64,000 nt of DNA from Rahnella bruchi (lineage in GTDB: Bacteria; Pseudomonadota; Gammaproteobacteria; Enterobacterales; Enterobacteriaceae): positions 343,364-407,363 of the forward strand of contig NZ_QZWI01000002.1 of assembly GCF_003614975.1 (NCBI RefSeq), given 5' to 3'. The position numbers and the translations under genes were made by a program. The stretch's first letter is position 1, and each line of letters opens with the position of its first letter. The notes beneath the pieces were generated by a model. The model ran no database searches, was not told the DNA's origin, and saw nothing but the letters and a program-made list of their open reading frames with translations. Shown piece by piece: positions 51,084 to 60,745 of this stretch.

Positions 51084-52640
51084 TTATTTCACGTCTGCAT
51101 CATCAAAGCTGAAGGCCGTATCCGGCATAACATAGAATCCGGTCAGGCGTTTATTTTTCGCCGACACCAGACGTTCTGTCACCAGGAATGCCCACGGCGC
51201 GTCAGTCCAGATTTGTTTCTGGGCATCGGCGTACAGTTTGGCTTTCTCGGCTTTATCCGTCGTTTTCAGCGCGTCTGACAAATCTTTATCCACCTGCGCG
51301 TTACTGTAGAACGCGGTATTGAACTGTTTCGGCGGTGCAGCCTGTGTGGAGAACAGCGGCGAAAGTGCCCAGTCTGCTTCACCGGTAGACGCTGACCAGC
51401 CGGTATAGAACATGCGGATCCCCGCTTCTTTCTGCCCGACGTTTTCCACCTGCGCGGCACGCTGTGCGGCGTCCATGGCGGTGACGGTGACTTTGATACC
51501 TACCTGCGCCAGTTGCTGCTGGGTGAACTGCAATACTTTCTGCGCGGTGCTGTTATTGTGCGAAGACCACAACGTAGTGGTGAAACCGTCCGGATAACCG
51601 GCTTCTTTCAGTAATTCTTTGGCTTTAGCCGGATCATATGGCCACGGTTTGAATTTCGCGGCGTATTCAATTCCCTGCGGCAACGGCCCTTCAGAAGGCA
51701 CTGCATAACCGGCAAACGCGACTTTGATCAGCGCCTGTTTGTTGATGGCGTAGTTGATTGCCTCACGCACTTTGACGTTATCGAACGGCTTTTGCGTCAC
51801 GTTAAAGCTGATGTAACGATGCAGAATTGACGGTGCGGCCACCAGATCCAGCTTATCGTTTTTCTTCAGTAACGCGGCCTGTTCGTAAGGCACCGGGAAC
51901 GCCAGATCCGCTTCACCGGTTTGCAGCATCGCAGCGCGGGTATTGTTATCCACGACCGGACGCCAGGTAATGGTGTCGAGTTTTGGCTCACCTTTTTTCC
52001 AGTAACCGTCGAATTTCTTCACTTTCACAAAGTCAGTCTGGTTCCACTGTTCCAGCGTGTACGGGCCGGTACCGACCGGATGGAAGCCAATATCTTTGCC
52101 GTATTTGGTCAGCGCCGCCGGGGAAATAATCACCGCAGACGGGTGCGCCAGAATGTTGATGAACGCCGAGAACGGTTCTTTCAGCGTGATTTTCACCGTG
52201 TTGTCATCCACCGCTTCGGTGCTGGCGATGTTTTTAAACAGGTTATAGCGTTTGAGGTGGCTGTCCGGATTGCTCGCGCGGTCAAAGTTAACTTTTACCG
52301 CCGCCGCATTGAAATCCGTACCGTCCTGGAACTTAATGCCGGGATGCAATTTGATGGTGTAAACCAGGCCATCTTTGCTGACCGTGTAGCTGTCTGCCAG
52401 CACGTTTTCCAGCTTCATATCTTTATCAAAGCCAAACAGCCCCTGATAGAAAGATTTGGCCACGGCCTGCGACAGGGTGTCGTTGGCGTCATAGGGATCA
52501 AGCGAGGTGAAGTTAGAACCTACTGCGACCACTACGTCTTTCGCCGCCCAGGCAGACGCCGAAGCCAGCGAACCGAAAACAGCGGCAGCGAGCACGGCCT
52601 GACGGACAACGTTCTTACCTTTATGTTTATGCTGATTCAT
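51084..52640 (-). CDS. gsiB: GsiB, periplasmic glutathione-binding protein
   Basis: 518 residues; family 5 extracellular solute-binding protein. The signal peptide [20 protein letters not shown]... is cleaved at about AWA/AKD. Family blocks: [52 protein letters not shown]. Binds reduced glutathione for GsiCD/GsiA. Assignment rests on the complete iaaA-gsiABCD order of E. coli. Confidence 0.95.
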   Translation of the reverse strand: MNQHKHKGKNVVRQAVLAAAVFGSLASASAWAAKDVVVAVGSNFTSLDPYDANDTLSQAVAKSFYQGLFGFDKDMKLENVLADSYTVSKDGLVYTIKLHPGIKFQDGTDFNAAAVKVNFDRASNPDSHLKRYNLFKNIASTEAVDDNTVKITLKEPFSAFINILAHPSAVIISPAALTKYGKDIGFHPVGTGPYTLEQWNQTDFVKVKKFDGYWKKGEPKLDTITWRPVVDNNTRAAMLQTGEADLAFPVPYEQAALLKKNDKLDLVAAPSILHRYISFNVTQKPFDNVKVREAINYAINKQALIKVAFAGYAVPSEGPLPQGIEYAAKFKPWPYDPAKAKELLKEAGYPDGFTTTLWSSHNNSTAQKVLQFTQQQLAQVGIKVTVTAMDAAQRAAQVENVGQKEAGIRMFYTGWSASTGEADWALSPLFSTQAAPPKQFNTAFYSNAQVDKDLSDALKTTDKAEKAKLYADAQKQIWTDAPWAFLVTERLVSAKNKRLTGFYVMPDTAFSFDDADVK

Positions 52641-52699
52641 ATCAGTTCCTTTCCTGTCTTACCCGTTAAAAAGTGGCTCAAGATGAGCAACCATAAAAA

Positions 52700-54556
52700 T
52701 TAGTAAACCCCTGCAATTGCATGCCGGGCAACAAAATGCCCTTCCGCCACCTGAACCAGCGGTGCGACAAACGGTTCGTCGTTAAGCGCGCGAATCGGGC
52801 TCGGGATTTCATCCACCAGCAGCGCCTGATCTTTACGTTTATGCGCCGGATCTGCCACCGGCACCGCCGCCATCAGTTTGCGGGTGTACGGATGCTGCGG
52901 ATTTTCAAACACCGCGCGCCGTGAGCCGATTTCCACAATCTGGCCGAGATACATCACGGCAACGCGGTGACTGATGCGTTCTACCACCGCCATATCGTGT
53001 GAAATAAACAAAAAGGCCAGCCCGAATTCTTTCTGCAAATCCATCAGCAGATTGACGATTTGCGCGCGGATAGACACATCCAGCGCCGATACCGATTCAT
53101 CGGCAATCACCACTTTGGGATTGAGCGCCAGTGCGCGCGCGATACAAATACGTTGCCGCTGACCGCCGGAAAATTCGTGAGGATAGCGCTGCGCGTGTTC
53201 CGGCAGCAGCCCGACTTTTTCCAGCAACCACGCGACGCGCGCTTCTGCGTCTGCGCCTTTTGCCAGCTTATGCACCAGCAACGGCTCCATGATCGAATAG
53301 CCAACCGTCAGACGCGGGTCGAGCGACGCATAAGGATCCTGAAAGATAAACTGAATATCACGGCGCAGATGTTGCAGCGCGCTGCCGCTGATATCCGTCA
53401 ACGTTTTGCCGTCAAAAGTGATGGTACCGCCCTGACTTTTCACCAGTTTGAGCAATGAGCTGCCGGTGGTGGATTTTCCGCAACCGGATTCGCCCACCAG
53501 CGCCAGCGTTTCGCCGGGGTGTAAATCAAAACTGACTTTTTCAACCGCATGAACTCGCCGCGTAACCCGGTTAAAAATACCGCTGCGCAGGTCAAAACGG
53601 GTCACCAGATCACGCACCTGCAATATCGCCGGCGCGCCGGGTGTCAGGGTATTTTGGGTCAGCGCCGGATCACCTTCATATTGTGCCGGTAACGGGAATT
53701 TCGCAGGCAATGGTTTACCGGCCATAGAACCGAGTTTTGGCACCGCCGCCAGTAACGTCTGCGTGTAAGGCTGTTGCGGCGTGCGAAATATCGCGCCCAC
53801 ATCACCGGTTTCCACGCTGTTGCCCTGATGCATGACCAGTACGCGATCGGCGATTTCCGCCACCACGCCCATGTCGTGCGTGATGAAAATCACGCCCATG
53901 TGCATCTCTTTTTGCAGCACACGGATCAGCTGTAAAATCTGTGCCTGAATGGTCACATCCAGCGCGGTAGTCGGTTCATCGGCGATCAGTAACGCGGGTT
54001 TACACGACAACGCCATCGCTATCATCACCCGCTGGCGCATACCGCCGGAAAGCTGATGCGGATAGCTGTCGAGAATATTTCGGGCTTCAGGAATACGCAC
54101 CAGATCCAACATCCGCAACGCTTCTGCACGTGCGGCGCGGTGATCTTTATTCTGATGCAGACGGATAGACTCAGCGATTTGCTCACCGACCGGAAATACC
54201 GGATTGAGCGAGGTCATCGGCTCCTGAAATATCATCGCCATATCTGCACCGCGCAGGCTACGCATGGCGGGTTGCGTCGTCGCCATCAGATCAACCACTT
54301 CGCCGTTACGGCGGCGGAACTGCATTTCACCCTGCGTTATCTGCCCGCCGCCCTGCTCCACCAGACGCATCAGCGCCAGCGAAGTCACGGATTTGCCGGA
54401 GCCGGATTCGCCGACGATAGCCAGCGTTTCACCGCGTTTTACCTGAAAACTGAGCTGATTCACCGCCGGGATGATTTGCCCTTCATGCGCAAACTGCACG
54501 CTGAGCTGGCTGACCGCCAGAACGTGGTTAGGAGGCAGAGTCAGGGAACTGTTCAT
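52700..54556 (-). CDS. gsiA: GsiA, glutathione ABC transporter ATP-binding protein
   Basis: 618 residues with two complete ATPase domains of the oligopeptide type. The first has Walker A GESGSGKS (49-56), LSGGMRQRV and [12 protein letters not shown]. The second has [17 protein letters not shown] and [12 protein letters not shown]; the Ser in place of the usual Pro-Thr is a mild variation. The peptide-importer tail follows each domain. The start overlaps the iaaA stop as ATGA, indicating coupling. Confidence 0.96.
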   Translation of the reverse strand: MNSSLTLPPNHVLAVSQLSVQFAHEGQIIPAVNQLSFQVKRGETLAIVGESGSGKSVTSLALMRLVEQGGGQITQGEMQFRRRNGEVVDLMATTQPAMRSLRGADMAMIFQEPMTSLNPVFPVGEQIAESIRLHQNKDHRAARAEALRMLDLVRIPEARNILDSYPHQLSGGMRQRVMIAMALSCKPALLIADEPTTALDVTIQAQILQLIRVLQKEMHMGVIFITHDMGVVAEIADRVLVMHQGNSVETGDVGAIFRTPQQPYTQTLLAAVPKLGSMAGKPLPAKFPLPAQYEGDPALTQNTLTPGAPAILQVRDLVTRFDLRSGIFNRVTRRVHAVEKVSFDLHPGETLALVGESGCGKSTTGSSLLKLVKSQGGTITFDGKTLTDISGSALQHLRRDIQFIFQDPYASLDPRLTVGYSIMEPLLVHKLAKGADAEARVAWLLEKVGLLPEHAQRYPHEFSGGQRQRICIARALALNPKVVIADESVSALDVSIRAQIVNLLMDLQKEFGLAFLFISHDMAVVERISHRVAVMYLGQIVEIGSRRAVFENPQHPYTRKLMAAVPVADPAHKRKDQALLVDEIPSPIRALNDEPFVAPLVQVAEGHFVARHAIAGVY

Positions 54557-55560
54557 GAGCGGTAAATACTGACAACTGGCGCTTCGCCCACCCGGGCAAA
54601 TCCGCGGTACATGCCTTCACTGTTGAAAGGCAGCTCCACGTTGCCAAATTTATCCACGGCAATCATTCCGCCGCTTCCGCCCAGTGGCAGCAGCTTTTCC
54701 TGCACCACTTTATGTGTGGCTTCCTGCAGCGTTAAACCGGCGTATTCCATCAGCGCGGCGACGTCGTAAGCGGCGACGGTACGCATAAACACTTCACCGG
54801 TTCCGGTGCTGGAAATCGCCACCGTATTGTTGCTGGCATAACAACCCGCGCCAATGATCGGGGAATCGCCGACGCGCCCGGCCTGTTTGTTGGTCATTCC
54901 ACCGGTCGATGTGGCTGCCGCCAGATTGCCGGATTCATCTATCGCCACCGCACCTACGGTGCCAAATTTACGTTCAGGATCAATGGGGTCAGCCGAAGCA
55001 TTCAGCGACGCCCCGTCGTGATCGAGCATGACGCCGGTGTCAGCGGCGATAGCACGCTGCAACTGGTCATAACGTTCCTGGGTGAAGAAAAACGCCGGCT
55101 CCACCATTTCCTGACCATTGGCGCGGGCAAAATCTTCCGCGCCGGCACCGGTAAACAGGACGTGCGGGCTGTTTTCCAGCACCTTGCGGGCGGTAAGAAC
55201 AGGATTACGGATATGGCTGACGCCGCAAATCGCACCGGCATCCAGCGTGCGGCCATCCATGATGCAGGCGTCTAATTCATGCGTGCCCTGATGGGTGAAT
55301 ACCGCACCTTTGCCTGCATTAAATAACGGGCACTCTTCGAGCAGGCGGACAGCTTCAGTTACGGCGTCCAGCGCGCTGCCGCCTGCGGCCAGAATCGCCT
55401 GCCCGTGGCTGACGATCCTTTCCAGTTCGGCTAAATAAAGTTGTTCTTTTTCGACGCTCATTGCCGCACGTGTTATTGCCCCGGCGCCACCATGAATAGC
55501 AATGACCGGACGCTTCTTGTTCGAAACGGAAGCCGCTGAATTATCAGTAGAAGAACTCAT
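54553..55560 (-). CDS. iaaA: IaaA, isoaspartyl peptidase / L-asparaginase
   Basis: An Ntn-hydrolase that self-cleaves into alpha and beta subunits and hydrolyses beta-aspartyl dipeptides. 335 residues; IAIHGGAGA near the start, the autocatalytic Thr201 in KFGTVGAVA, and the oxyanion block [27 protein letters not shown] two codons upstream (55566) has a better-spaced AAGG and could be the real start. First gene of iaaA-gsiABCD. It may provide amino acids from peptides imported or made during glutathione turnover. Confidence 0.95.
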   Translation of the reverse strand: MSSSTDNSAASVSNKKRPVIAIHGGAGAITRAAMSVEKEQLYLAELERIVSHGQAILAAGGSALDAVTEAVRLLEECPLFNAGKGAVFTHQGTHELDACIMDGRTLDAGAICGVSHIRNPVLTARKVLENSPHVLFTGAGAEDFARANGQEMVEPAFFFTQERYDQLQRAIAADTGVMLDHDGASLNASADPIDPERKFGTVGAVAIDESGNLAAATSTGGMTNKQAGRVGDSPIIGAGCYASNNTVAISSTGTGEVFMRTVAAYDVAALMEYAGLTLQEATHKVVQEKLLPLGGSGGMIAVDKFGNVELPFNSEGMYRGFARVGEAPVVSIYRS

Positions 55561-55614
55561 TAGCACTGCACCTTTCGATGTTGTATTTATGTATGGAAGA
55601 TGTTGACCTGTTTT

Positions 55615-55644
55615 TTGACTATATTTAGCCCGCTACAGTATGTA
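55615..55644 (+). promoter_or_regulatory. Possible promoter for the TsgA-like gene leader
   Basis: TTGACT (55615-55620) and TATGTA (55639-55644) with an 18-base spacer. It would start an RNA near 55651 that contains the hairpins and terminator described next. Confidence 0.35.
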
Positions 55645-55650
55645 AAGCAG

Positions 55651-55838
55651 AAATGCATCGCCATCAAAATGGCGCTAATTGCTTAGATTGTTTAGGAAAA
55701 ACAAATGCTGCAATTGAATATACATGCGGGACAAATCACCAGAGAACGGCAATAATAAACGTCCTAATCGCGGAAAAAGCACCTCTGGATGAGCTTACCG
55801 CGACTTTTTTTTATTTTCTCTTTTTAGGAAATCAGTTT
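55651..55838 (+). promoter_or_regulatory. Structured leader with internal terminator (riboswitch or attenuator candidate)
   Basis: In order: hairpin CGCCAT-CAAA-ATGGCG (55659-55674), TTGTTT / AAACAA, a longer-range GGGAC / GTCCT pairing, then a terminator TCGCGG ... CCGCGA (55768-55803, with inner AAGC/GCTT pairing) followed by eight T. The TsgA-like ATG is 27 bases after the T-run. A full terminator ahead of a single downstream gene suggests regulated read-through. I do not recognise a known riboswitch class. The leader is also open in frame with the gene. Confidence 0.5.
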
Positions 55839-57035
55839 ATGGAAACTGTTTATAACCGCCCCCGTCTTAATGTGATTTCGTGGCTAAGTTACTTTTTTAC
55901 AGGTGGACTCGTCTCCACCCTGGGTATTGTTATCGGGCCAGTCGCCACAGCGTTTAATAAAGATCCGGCCTTTATTGGCCTGATGTTCTCACTGATGAAC
56001 ATCGGTTTATTCCTGCCGATTATGATCAGTGGCATCCTGATGCGTAAATTCGATCTGGGCAAACAACTGATCACAGGTTCGGTTATCACTATCCTGACCT
56101 GTATCGCGCTGTTCGTCATGCCGTCGATTACCCTGTTCGGCGTCGGCGTTTTCCTGATCGGGGCGACCGCTGGTCTGATGATGTCGATTGGCAGCTATCT
56201 GGTCGTTCGTATTAACGAAGATCCGAAAAAGCGTTCTGCTAACTTAATCTTTACCGACTTCTTCTTTGCGCTTTCCGGCATGACGCTGTCTCTGGTGCTC
56301 GGCTTCCTGTTCAAGCATGGCGCGAGCTGGCTGGCGATGTACGGCATCATGGGTACGCTGAGCGTGCTGATGATCCTGCTGTGTGTGGGTCAGAAATTCC
56401 CGACCGTTGCCCAGCCTGAAAAAGTAGCGAAAAGCCAGCAAGAAGCGAAAGAGCCGTGGGGTTTTGCGGCTTACGTGTTGTGTTTTGCTCTGTTCGCCTT
56501 CGTCTTCAGCGAACTGGTTTTCACCCTGTGGATGCCAAGCTGGTTGCATGAACACTTTGGTCTGGACACTGACCGCGCAGCGATTTACATCACCACTTAC
56601 TGGATGGTGAAAGCGATTGGCCTGTTCCTGAACCAGTTCACCGTGCGTTTTGTGAAACTGCGTACGTTCCTGTTTGCGTCGGCCATCATCGGCTTAATCA
56701 GCCTGATTGTGGTCACGCACAACGAAAACACCACGCTGGTGATGATTGCGGTTGGCCTGTTCGGTTTCTGTAACTCCGGTATGTTCTCCGGCCTGATGAG
56801 CTACGGCAGCCTGCAGGTGAAAAACTCACCGCCAACGCTGACCTCTGCGCTGCTGACGACCGCTTCCGTCGGTACGCTGATTTTCGCCTCATTCTCGTCA
56901 TTCATTTACCGCGAATATGGTCTGTTCTGGGCACTGAATATCGCGACGGTATCTTACGTTCTGCTGGTGCTGGCAGTGATCATCGCCGGTGTGCGCAGTA
57001 AAGCGGAAAAAATTCACCGCGAAATGGCGGCGTAA
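55839..57035 (+). CDS. MFS transporter, TsgA-like, first paralog of the xap locus
   Basis: 398 residues from the ATG at 55839 (AGGAA eight bases upstream); the 62-codon upward extension runs through the leader terminator and is rejected. Twelve hydrophobic segments, with IGPVATAF, YLVVRINEDPKKRSANL and GLFGFCNSGMFSGLMSYGSLQV. It resembles TsgA in general pattern. Its near-twin lies downstream of xapA, and xapR-xapA sit between them, so uptake of xanthosine or other purine nucleosides is a reasonable inference. It is not of the XapB/NupG type by eye. Confidence 0.85.
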   Translation: METVYNRPRLNVISWLSYFFTGGLVSTLGIVIGPVATAFNKDPAFIGLMFSLMNIGLFLPIMISGILMRKFDLGKQLITGSVITILTCIALFVMPSITLFGVGVFLIGATAGLMMSIGSYLVVRINEDPKKRSANLIFTDFFFALSGMTLSLVLGFLFKHGASWLAMYGIMGTLSVLMILLCVGQKFPTVAQPEKVAKSQQEAKEPWGFAAYVLCFALFAFVFSELVFTLWMPSWLHEHFGLDTDRAAIYITTYWMVKAIGLFLNQFTVRFVKLRTFLFASAIIGLISLIVVTHNENTTLVMIAVGLFGFCNSGMFSGLMSYGSLQVKNSPPTLTSALLTTASVGTLIFASFSSFIYREYGLFWALNIATVSYVLLVLAVIIAGVRSKAEKIHREMAA

Positions 57036-57051
57036 ACGTCGTTATTTTTTT

Positions 57052-57079
57052 AACAGCGGGGTTTCGGCCCTGCTGTTTT
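57052..57079 (+). terminator. Hairpin between the TsgA-like and xapR genes
   Basis: AACAGCGGG / CCCTGCTGTT (one G-U) with a short T-run after it, in the 49-base gap between converging genes. Confidence 0.65.
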
Positions 57080-57084
57080 CACAC

Positions 57085-57999
57085 TTATCCTTCCAGTGAA
57101 TCCAGAAATCGCACCGCCGCCGGTGTCACAGAATCCGTCTGATAAATCGCATACAAATCTACCGCCAGCCGTTCGCTCAACGCACAGAAGCGCACGCCCG
57201 GCCAGTGAATGCGCGCATAACTTTCCGGCAACAGCGTAATGCCATAACCGTTCGCCACCAGCGCCAGCGCGGTTTGCGGCTCATTCACCTGCTGAACTAT
57301 TTTTGGCAAAAAACCGTGCTGACGGCACATCGAATACAGATAACTGCCGAGACTCGATGTGTTCATCGGCATCAGAATAAAATCTTCATGTGCCAGTTCG
57401 CCGAGTACAACGCTGTTTTTCATCGCCAGCGGATGATGTTCAGAAATCGCCAGCGCCACGTTTTCTCGCCCCATCAGGCGGCTCGACAGCCCGTGCGGCA
57501 GCGCCAGTTTTGCCTCACGCCAGATACCAATATCGATACGCTGCAACTGCAAGGCATCAATTTGCTGTACCGGCGTCAGTTCGGTTACTGACCAGCTGAT
57601 TTCCGGCGCAATGCGGGCAAAGCTGTTCAGCGCAGGCATCAGCGGTCCCCAGGCGGCGGTGCCCACGGTGCCAAACTGAATGTGCCCGACTTCCCCGCGC
57701 CCGATTTTGCGAACCTGATGCAGCGAACGGTTAATGCTGTCGAGCATCAGTCCGGCTTCGCGCATCAGCGCCGCCCCCGCAGGCGTCAGCGATACTGAAC
57801 GGGTGGTGCGCAGAAACAACGGTGTACCGAGCAGATTCTCCAGCTCTTTGATGTGCAGGCTGAGCGGAGGTTGCGACATATTCAGGCGCACCGCAGCCTT
57901 GCTGAAACTCAGCTCCTCAGCCACCACGCGAAAATAATGCAGCAGCCGCAGATTAATCTGGCCGAGATCGAAAACGGAATCAGTAAACGTCCGCGTCAT
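57085..57999 (-). CDS. xapR: XapR-like LysR-type regulator
   Basis: 304 residues. HTH region LSFSKAAVRLNMSQPPLSLHIKELENLLGTPLF, and an effector domain with VGTAAWGPLMP and NEPQTALALVANGYGITLLPESYARIHWPGVRF, which follow E. coli XapR closely. XapR activates xapAB with xanthosine. It is divergent from xapA and shares with it a 158-base promoter region containing a long inverted repeat. It converges on the first MFS gene. Confidence 0.88.
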   Translation of the reverse strand: MTRTFTDSVFDLGQINLRLLHYFRVVAEELSFSKAAVRLNMSQPPLSLHIKELENLLGTPLFLRTTRSVSLTPAGAALMREAGLMLDSINRSLHQVRKIGRGEVGHIQFGTVGTAAWGPLMPALNSFARIAPEISWSVTELTPVQQIDALQLQRIDIGIWREAKLALPHGLSSRLMGRENVALAISEHHPLAMKNSVVLGELAHEDFILMPMNTSSLGSYLYSMCRQHGFLPKIVQQVNEPQTALALVANGYGITLLPESYARIHWPGVRFCALSERLAVDLYAIYQTDSVTPAAVRFLDSLEG

Positions 58000-58044
58000 A
58001 TGGGTTTCCCTGTCATATTTTATCCTTACATTTCTGAGCGTTAG

Positions 58045-58067
58045 ATTTATAGATTTTGACTATAAAT
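58045..58067. promoter_or_regulatory. Probable XapR binding site
   Basis: ATTTATAG-N7-CTATAAAT, a perfect 8-base inverted repeat with LysR-type T-N11-A patterns, in the xapR/xapA promoter region. TTGACT at 58056-58061, a possible -35 for xapA, overlaps it. Confidence 0.6.
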
Positions 58068-58157
58068 CCTTGCGGAATTCGGTATTAGACCCTGACAGCC
58101 GCCCACACTAGCATTGCCTTCACTCCTACCCTACTGTGAAAAATGAGAGAAGTGATC

Positions 58158-58991
58158 ATGCTCAATAACAATGCTTTTGACTGCGCCGCCCTTATCCGCC
58201 AACGCGCCCCGAGTTTTATCCCGAAAGCTGCCCTGATACTCGGCTCCGGCCTCGGCACCCTTTGCGATGACATGTCTGACGCCATCACCATTCCCTACAG
58301 CGAACTGCCGGGATTCCCGCAAAGCAATGTCGTCGGCCATGCCGGTGAACTGGTACTTGGCACGCTCGAAGGTGTACCAGTGATGTGCATGAAAGGCCGT
58401 GGCCACATGTATGAGGGCCATGGCATGTCAGTAATGACCAGTGCCGTTCGCACCTTCAAACTGCTTGGATGTGAATTTTTGCTGGCCACCAATGCCGCCG
58501 GGTCGATGCGCAAGGAAGTCGCGCCCGGAAGACTGGTGGCGCTGACCGATCACGTGAGTTTCATGCCGGAATCGCCGCTGGCGGGTCCCAACGATGACCG
58601 CTTCGGGCCGCGTTTTTTCAGCCTGGCGAATGCCTATGACAAAGACTTACGCGCTCAGCTACACGGCGTGGCAGAAAAACTCGGTATCGACGTCGCCGAA
58701 GGCGTATTCGCCGCCTACACCGGCCCGAACTTCGAGACACCGGCTGAAATCCGCATGATGCAAATTCTCGGCTGTGATGTGGTCGGCATGTCCATCGTGC
58801 CCGAAGTGATTTCCGCACGCCATTGCGGGCTGAAAGTGCTGGCGGTATCCGCCATGACCAACTATGCAGAAGGGCTTTCCGACACTCCGCTTTCCCACGA
58901 GCAGACCCTGAGCTGCGCTAAACTCGCTGTCGGTGATTTCACCCGCCTGATCCGCGCCTTTTTCGCCAGCCTGGCTGCGCCTGCAAAATAA
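58158..58991 (+). CDS. xapA: XapA, xanthosine phosphorylase (purine nucleoside phosphorylase II)
   Basis: 277 residues from the ATG at 58158, the E. coli length, with GAGAAG at good spacing; the ATG at 58143 has no RBS. Blocks: ILGSGLGTL (phosphate site), VVGHAGELVLG, RGHMYEGHGM, TNAAGSM, GPNFETPAEIRMM and VVGMSIVPEVISARH, the trimeric PNP signature. It splits xanthosine, inosine and guanosine to base and ribose-1-phosphate. It is followed after nine bases by a transporter gene. Confidence 0.94.
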   Translation: MLNNNAFDCAALIRQRAPSFIPKAALILGSGLGTLCDDMSDAITIPYSELPGFPQSNVVGHAGELVLGTLEGVPVMCMKGRGHMYEGHGMSVMTSAVRTFKLLGCEFLLATNAAGSMRKEVAPGRLVALTDHVSFMPESPLAGPNDDRFGPRFFSLANAYDKDLRAQLHGVAEKLGIDVAEGVFAAYTGPNFETPAEIRMMQILGCDVVGMSIVPEVISARHCGLKVLAVSAMTNYAEGLSDTPLSHEQTLSCAKLAVGDFTRLIRAFFASLAAPAK

Positions 58992-59000
58992 GGAACGGCT

Positions 59001-60197
59001 ATGGAACAGACATTCAACCGCCGGCGGATCAATATGATTTCCTGGCTGAGTTATTTCTTCACCGGCGCGCTGGTTTCCACACTGGGAATTGTTATCGGCC
59101 CGGTTGCGCAGGCCTTTGGCAAAGACCCCGGTTTTATCGGGCAGATGTTTACGCTGATGAATATCGGTCTGTTCCTGCCGATTATGATAAGCGGCGTGCT
59201 GATGCGCAAATTCAATCTGGGCAAGCAGCTGATCACCGGCTCTGTGGTTTCAGTGCTGACCTGTATCGCACTGTTTCTTATGCCGACGATCACTATGTTT
59301 GGTATCGGCGTTTTTCTCATTGGTGCCGCATCAGGAATTATGATGTCCGTCGGCAGCTATCTGGTGGTGCGCATTAATGAGGATCCCAAAAAGCGTTCAG
59401 CAAATTTAATCCTCACTGATTTCTTCTTTGCGCTGGCAGGTGTGGTGTTATCCCTGCTGCTGGGCTATCTGTTCCAGCATGGCGCAAGCTGGCTGGCGAT
59501 GTATGGCGTAATGGCGGTTTTGAGTCTGGCAATGATTGTTTTGTGTGTCGGGCAGAGGTTTCCTTCCATTCCGCAGGCAGCACAAACGACATCCAAAACG
59601 GACGCTCAGCATCCGCGCTGGGGAGTGTCGGTGTGGGTATTATGCTTCGCACTGTTTGCGTTTCTGCTGGCAGAGCCGATTTTCACAATGTGGCTACCGA
59701 GCTGGCTGAAAGAGCATTTTGGTATGGCCGCAGATCGTGCAGCGTTTTACATCACGACGTACTGGACGGTGAAATCCATCGGCCTGTTTGTGAATCAGTT
59801 CACGGTACGCTTTGTGAAGCTGCGGACCTATCTGCTGCTTTCCTCGATCATCGGGCTGATTTGTCTGGCGGTTGCCGCCAACAGCGCACACCCGACCCTG
59901 ATCCTGATTTGCGCCGGTCTGTTCGGATTCTGCAACTCCGGGCTGTTCTCAGGCATCATGAGTTACGGCAGCCTGCAGGTCAGAAATTCCCCACCGACGC
60001 TGACCTCGGCCCTGCTGACCATCGGCACAATAGGTACGCTGATTTTCTCAACGCTGTCGTCGCTGGTTTACAGTCAGTACGGCCTGTTCTGGGCGCTGAA
60101 TACCGCCACCATCGCCTATGTTTTCCTGTTGGTCGCGCTGATTTTCGCTTCTGTTAACAGCAAAGCGGAAGCGCTGGAACAACAACCGGCGCATTGA
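59001..60197 (+). CDS. MFS transporter, TsgA-like, second paralog of the xap locus
   Basis: 398 residues, the same length as the paralog at 55839-57035 and co-linear with it over the whole chain (for example YLVVRINEDPKKRSANL and ITTYW.VK.IGLF.NQFTVRFVKLRT in both). It lies nine bases after xapA with AAGGAAC as RBS, so it is in the xapA operon and under XapR. It presumably imports the XapA substrate. The central loop after GQRFPSIPQ differs most between the two copies. Confidence 0.87.
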   Translation: MEQTFNRRRINMISWLSYFFTGALVSTLGIVIGPVAQAFGKDPGFIGQMFTLMNIGLFLPIMISGVLMRKFNLGKQLITGSVVSVLTCIALFLMPTITMFGIGVFLIGAASGIMMSVGSYLVVRINEDPKKRSANLILTDFFFALAGVVLSLLLGYLFQHGASWLAMYGVMAVLSLAMIVLCVGQRFPSIPQAAQTTSKTDAQHPRWGVSVWVLCFALFAFLLAEPIFTMWLPSWLKEHFGMAADRAAFYITTYWTVKSIGLFVNQFTVRFVKLRTYLLLSSIIGLICLAVAANSAHPTLILICAGLFGFCNSGLFSGIMSYGSLQVRNSPPTLTSALLTIGTIGTLIFSTLSSLVYSQYGLFWALNTATIAYVFLLVALIFASVNSKAEALEQQPAH

Positions 60198-60217
60198 TTC
60201 ACGAACTCTGAGCATAA

Positions 60218-60254
60218 AAAAGGGAAGACTCTGCGGAGTCTTCCCTTTTCTTAT
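60218..60254 (+). terminator. Terminator of xapA and the second transporter
   Basis: The perfect 14-pair stem AAAAGGGAAGACTC / GAGTCTTCCCTTTT has loop TGCG and continues into CTTAT. It also faces the convergent DeoR-type gene. Confidence 0.9.
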
Positions 60255-60266
60255 ATGACCGCGCTT

Positions 60267-60500
60267 TTAAAGCTGCGGGCAGCGCTGCAAACTGTTTAGC
60301 CAGGATGTTTCAGGCTGAGCGGTCAGACGACGCGCGCGTCCATGACGGCGCAGGATCAGACCCTTGTCCTGCATTTCACTTAGATCACGTCGGATCGTTT
60401 CGAGACTCACATCCAGCGATTGTGCCAGTTCGCTAACCTGTAACACTTCATATTGTTCTACCAACTGAAGGATGGCCTGATGGCGATTTTTTTTAAGCAC
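60267..60500 (-). CDS. DeoR-type helix-turn-helix protein lacking the effector domain
   Basis: 77 residues from a GTG read at 60500, with AGGA seven bases upstream. Residues about 5-56 are a DeoR winged helix (RHQAILQLVEQYEVLQVSELAQSLDVSLETIRRDLSEM), followed by ILRRHGRARR and a short unrelated tail. Family members are usually ~250 residues with a sugar-phosphate sensor domain; none is found in any frame before the neighbouring terminator. It is either a real HTH-only regulator or the remnant of a deleted one. A perfect CRP site lies just upstream. Confidence 0.75.
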   Translation of the reverse strand: MLKKNRHQAILQLVEQYEVLQVSELAQSLDVSLETIRRDLSEMQDKGLILRRHGRARRLTAQPETSWLNSLQRCPQL

Positions 60501-60527
60501 CGGTTATTCCTGTATATATGACAGATA

Positions 60528-60543
60528 TGTGACACAAATCACA
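60528..60543. promoter_or_regulatory. CRP site between the DeoR-type gene and moeA
   Basis: TGTGA-N6-TCACA matches the CRP core at all ten positions. It lies 28 bases from the GTG of the DeoR-type gene and about 200 bases from moeA. Confidence 0.75.
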
Positions 60544-60582
60544 AATAACGGCAACCATCATAACCGCGTTACATTCGTAATT

Positions 60583-60598
60583 TTGGGATCGATCTCAA
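60583..60598. promoter_or_regulatory. Near-palindrome upstream of moeA
   Basis: TTGGGATC / GATCTCAA, a 16-base palindrome with one mismatch, 148 bases before moeA. The binding protein is unknown. Confidence 0.3.
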
Positions 60599-60745
60599 TT
60601 TTTCAGAAATCCCCACGAAGTTTTTACGCCTTCAGCGGTTTTTGGTTCGTCCCGTTTCTCTGTCATACTACGGGTATGCCCCAATTTCCCGTCCGTCGCC
60701 GGTGAGTCCGCCCGTGTCGCCGGGTTGAATCACTAAGGAATTTTG

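Noticed and set aside
55653..55838. In-frame N-terminal extension of the first TsgA-like transporter
   Set aside because: It has no RBS, runs through a strong terminator, and is absent from the sibling transporter, which begins at the equivalent of the 55839 ATG.
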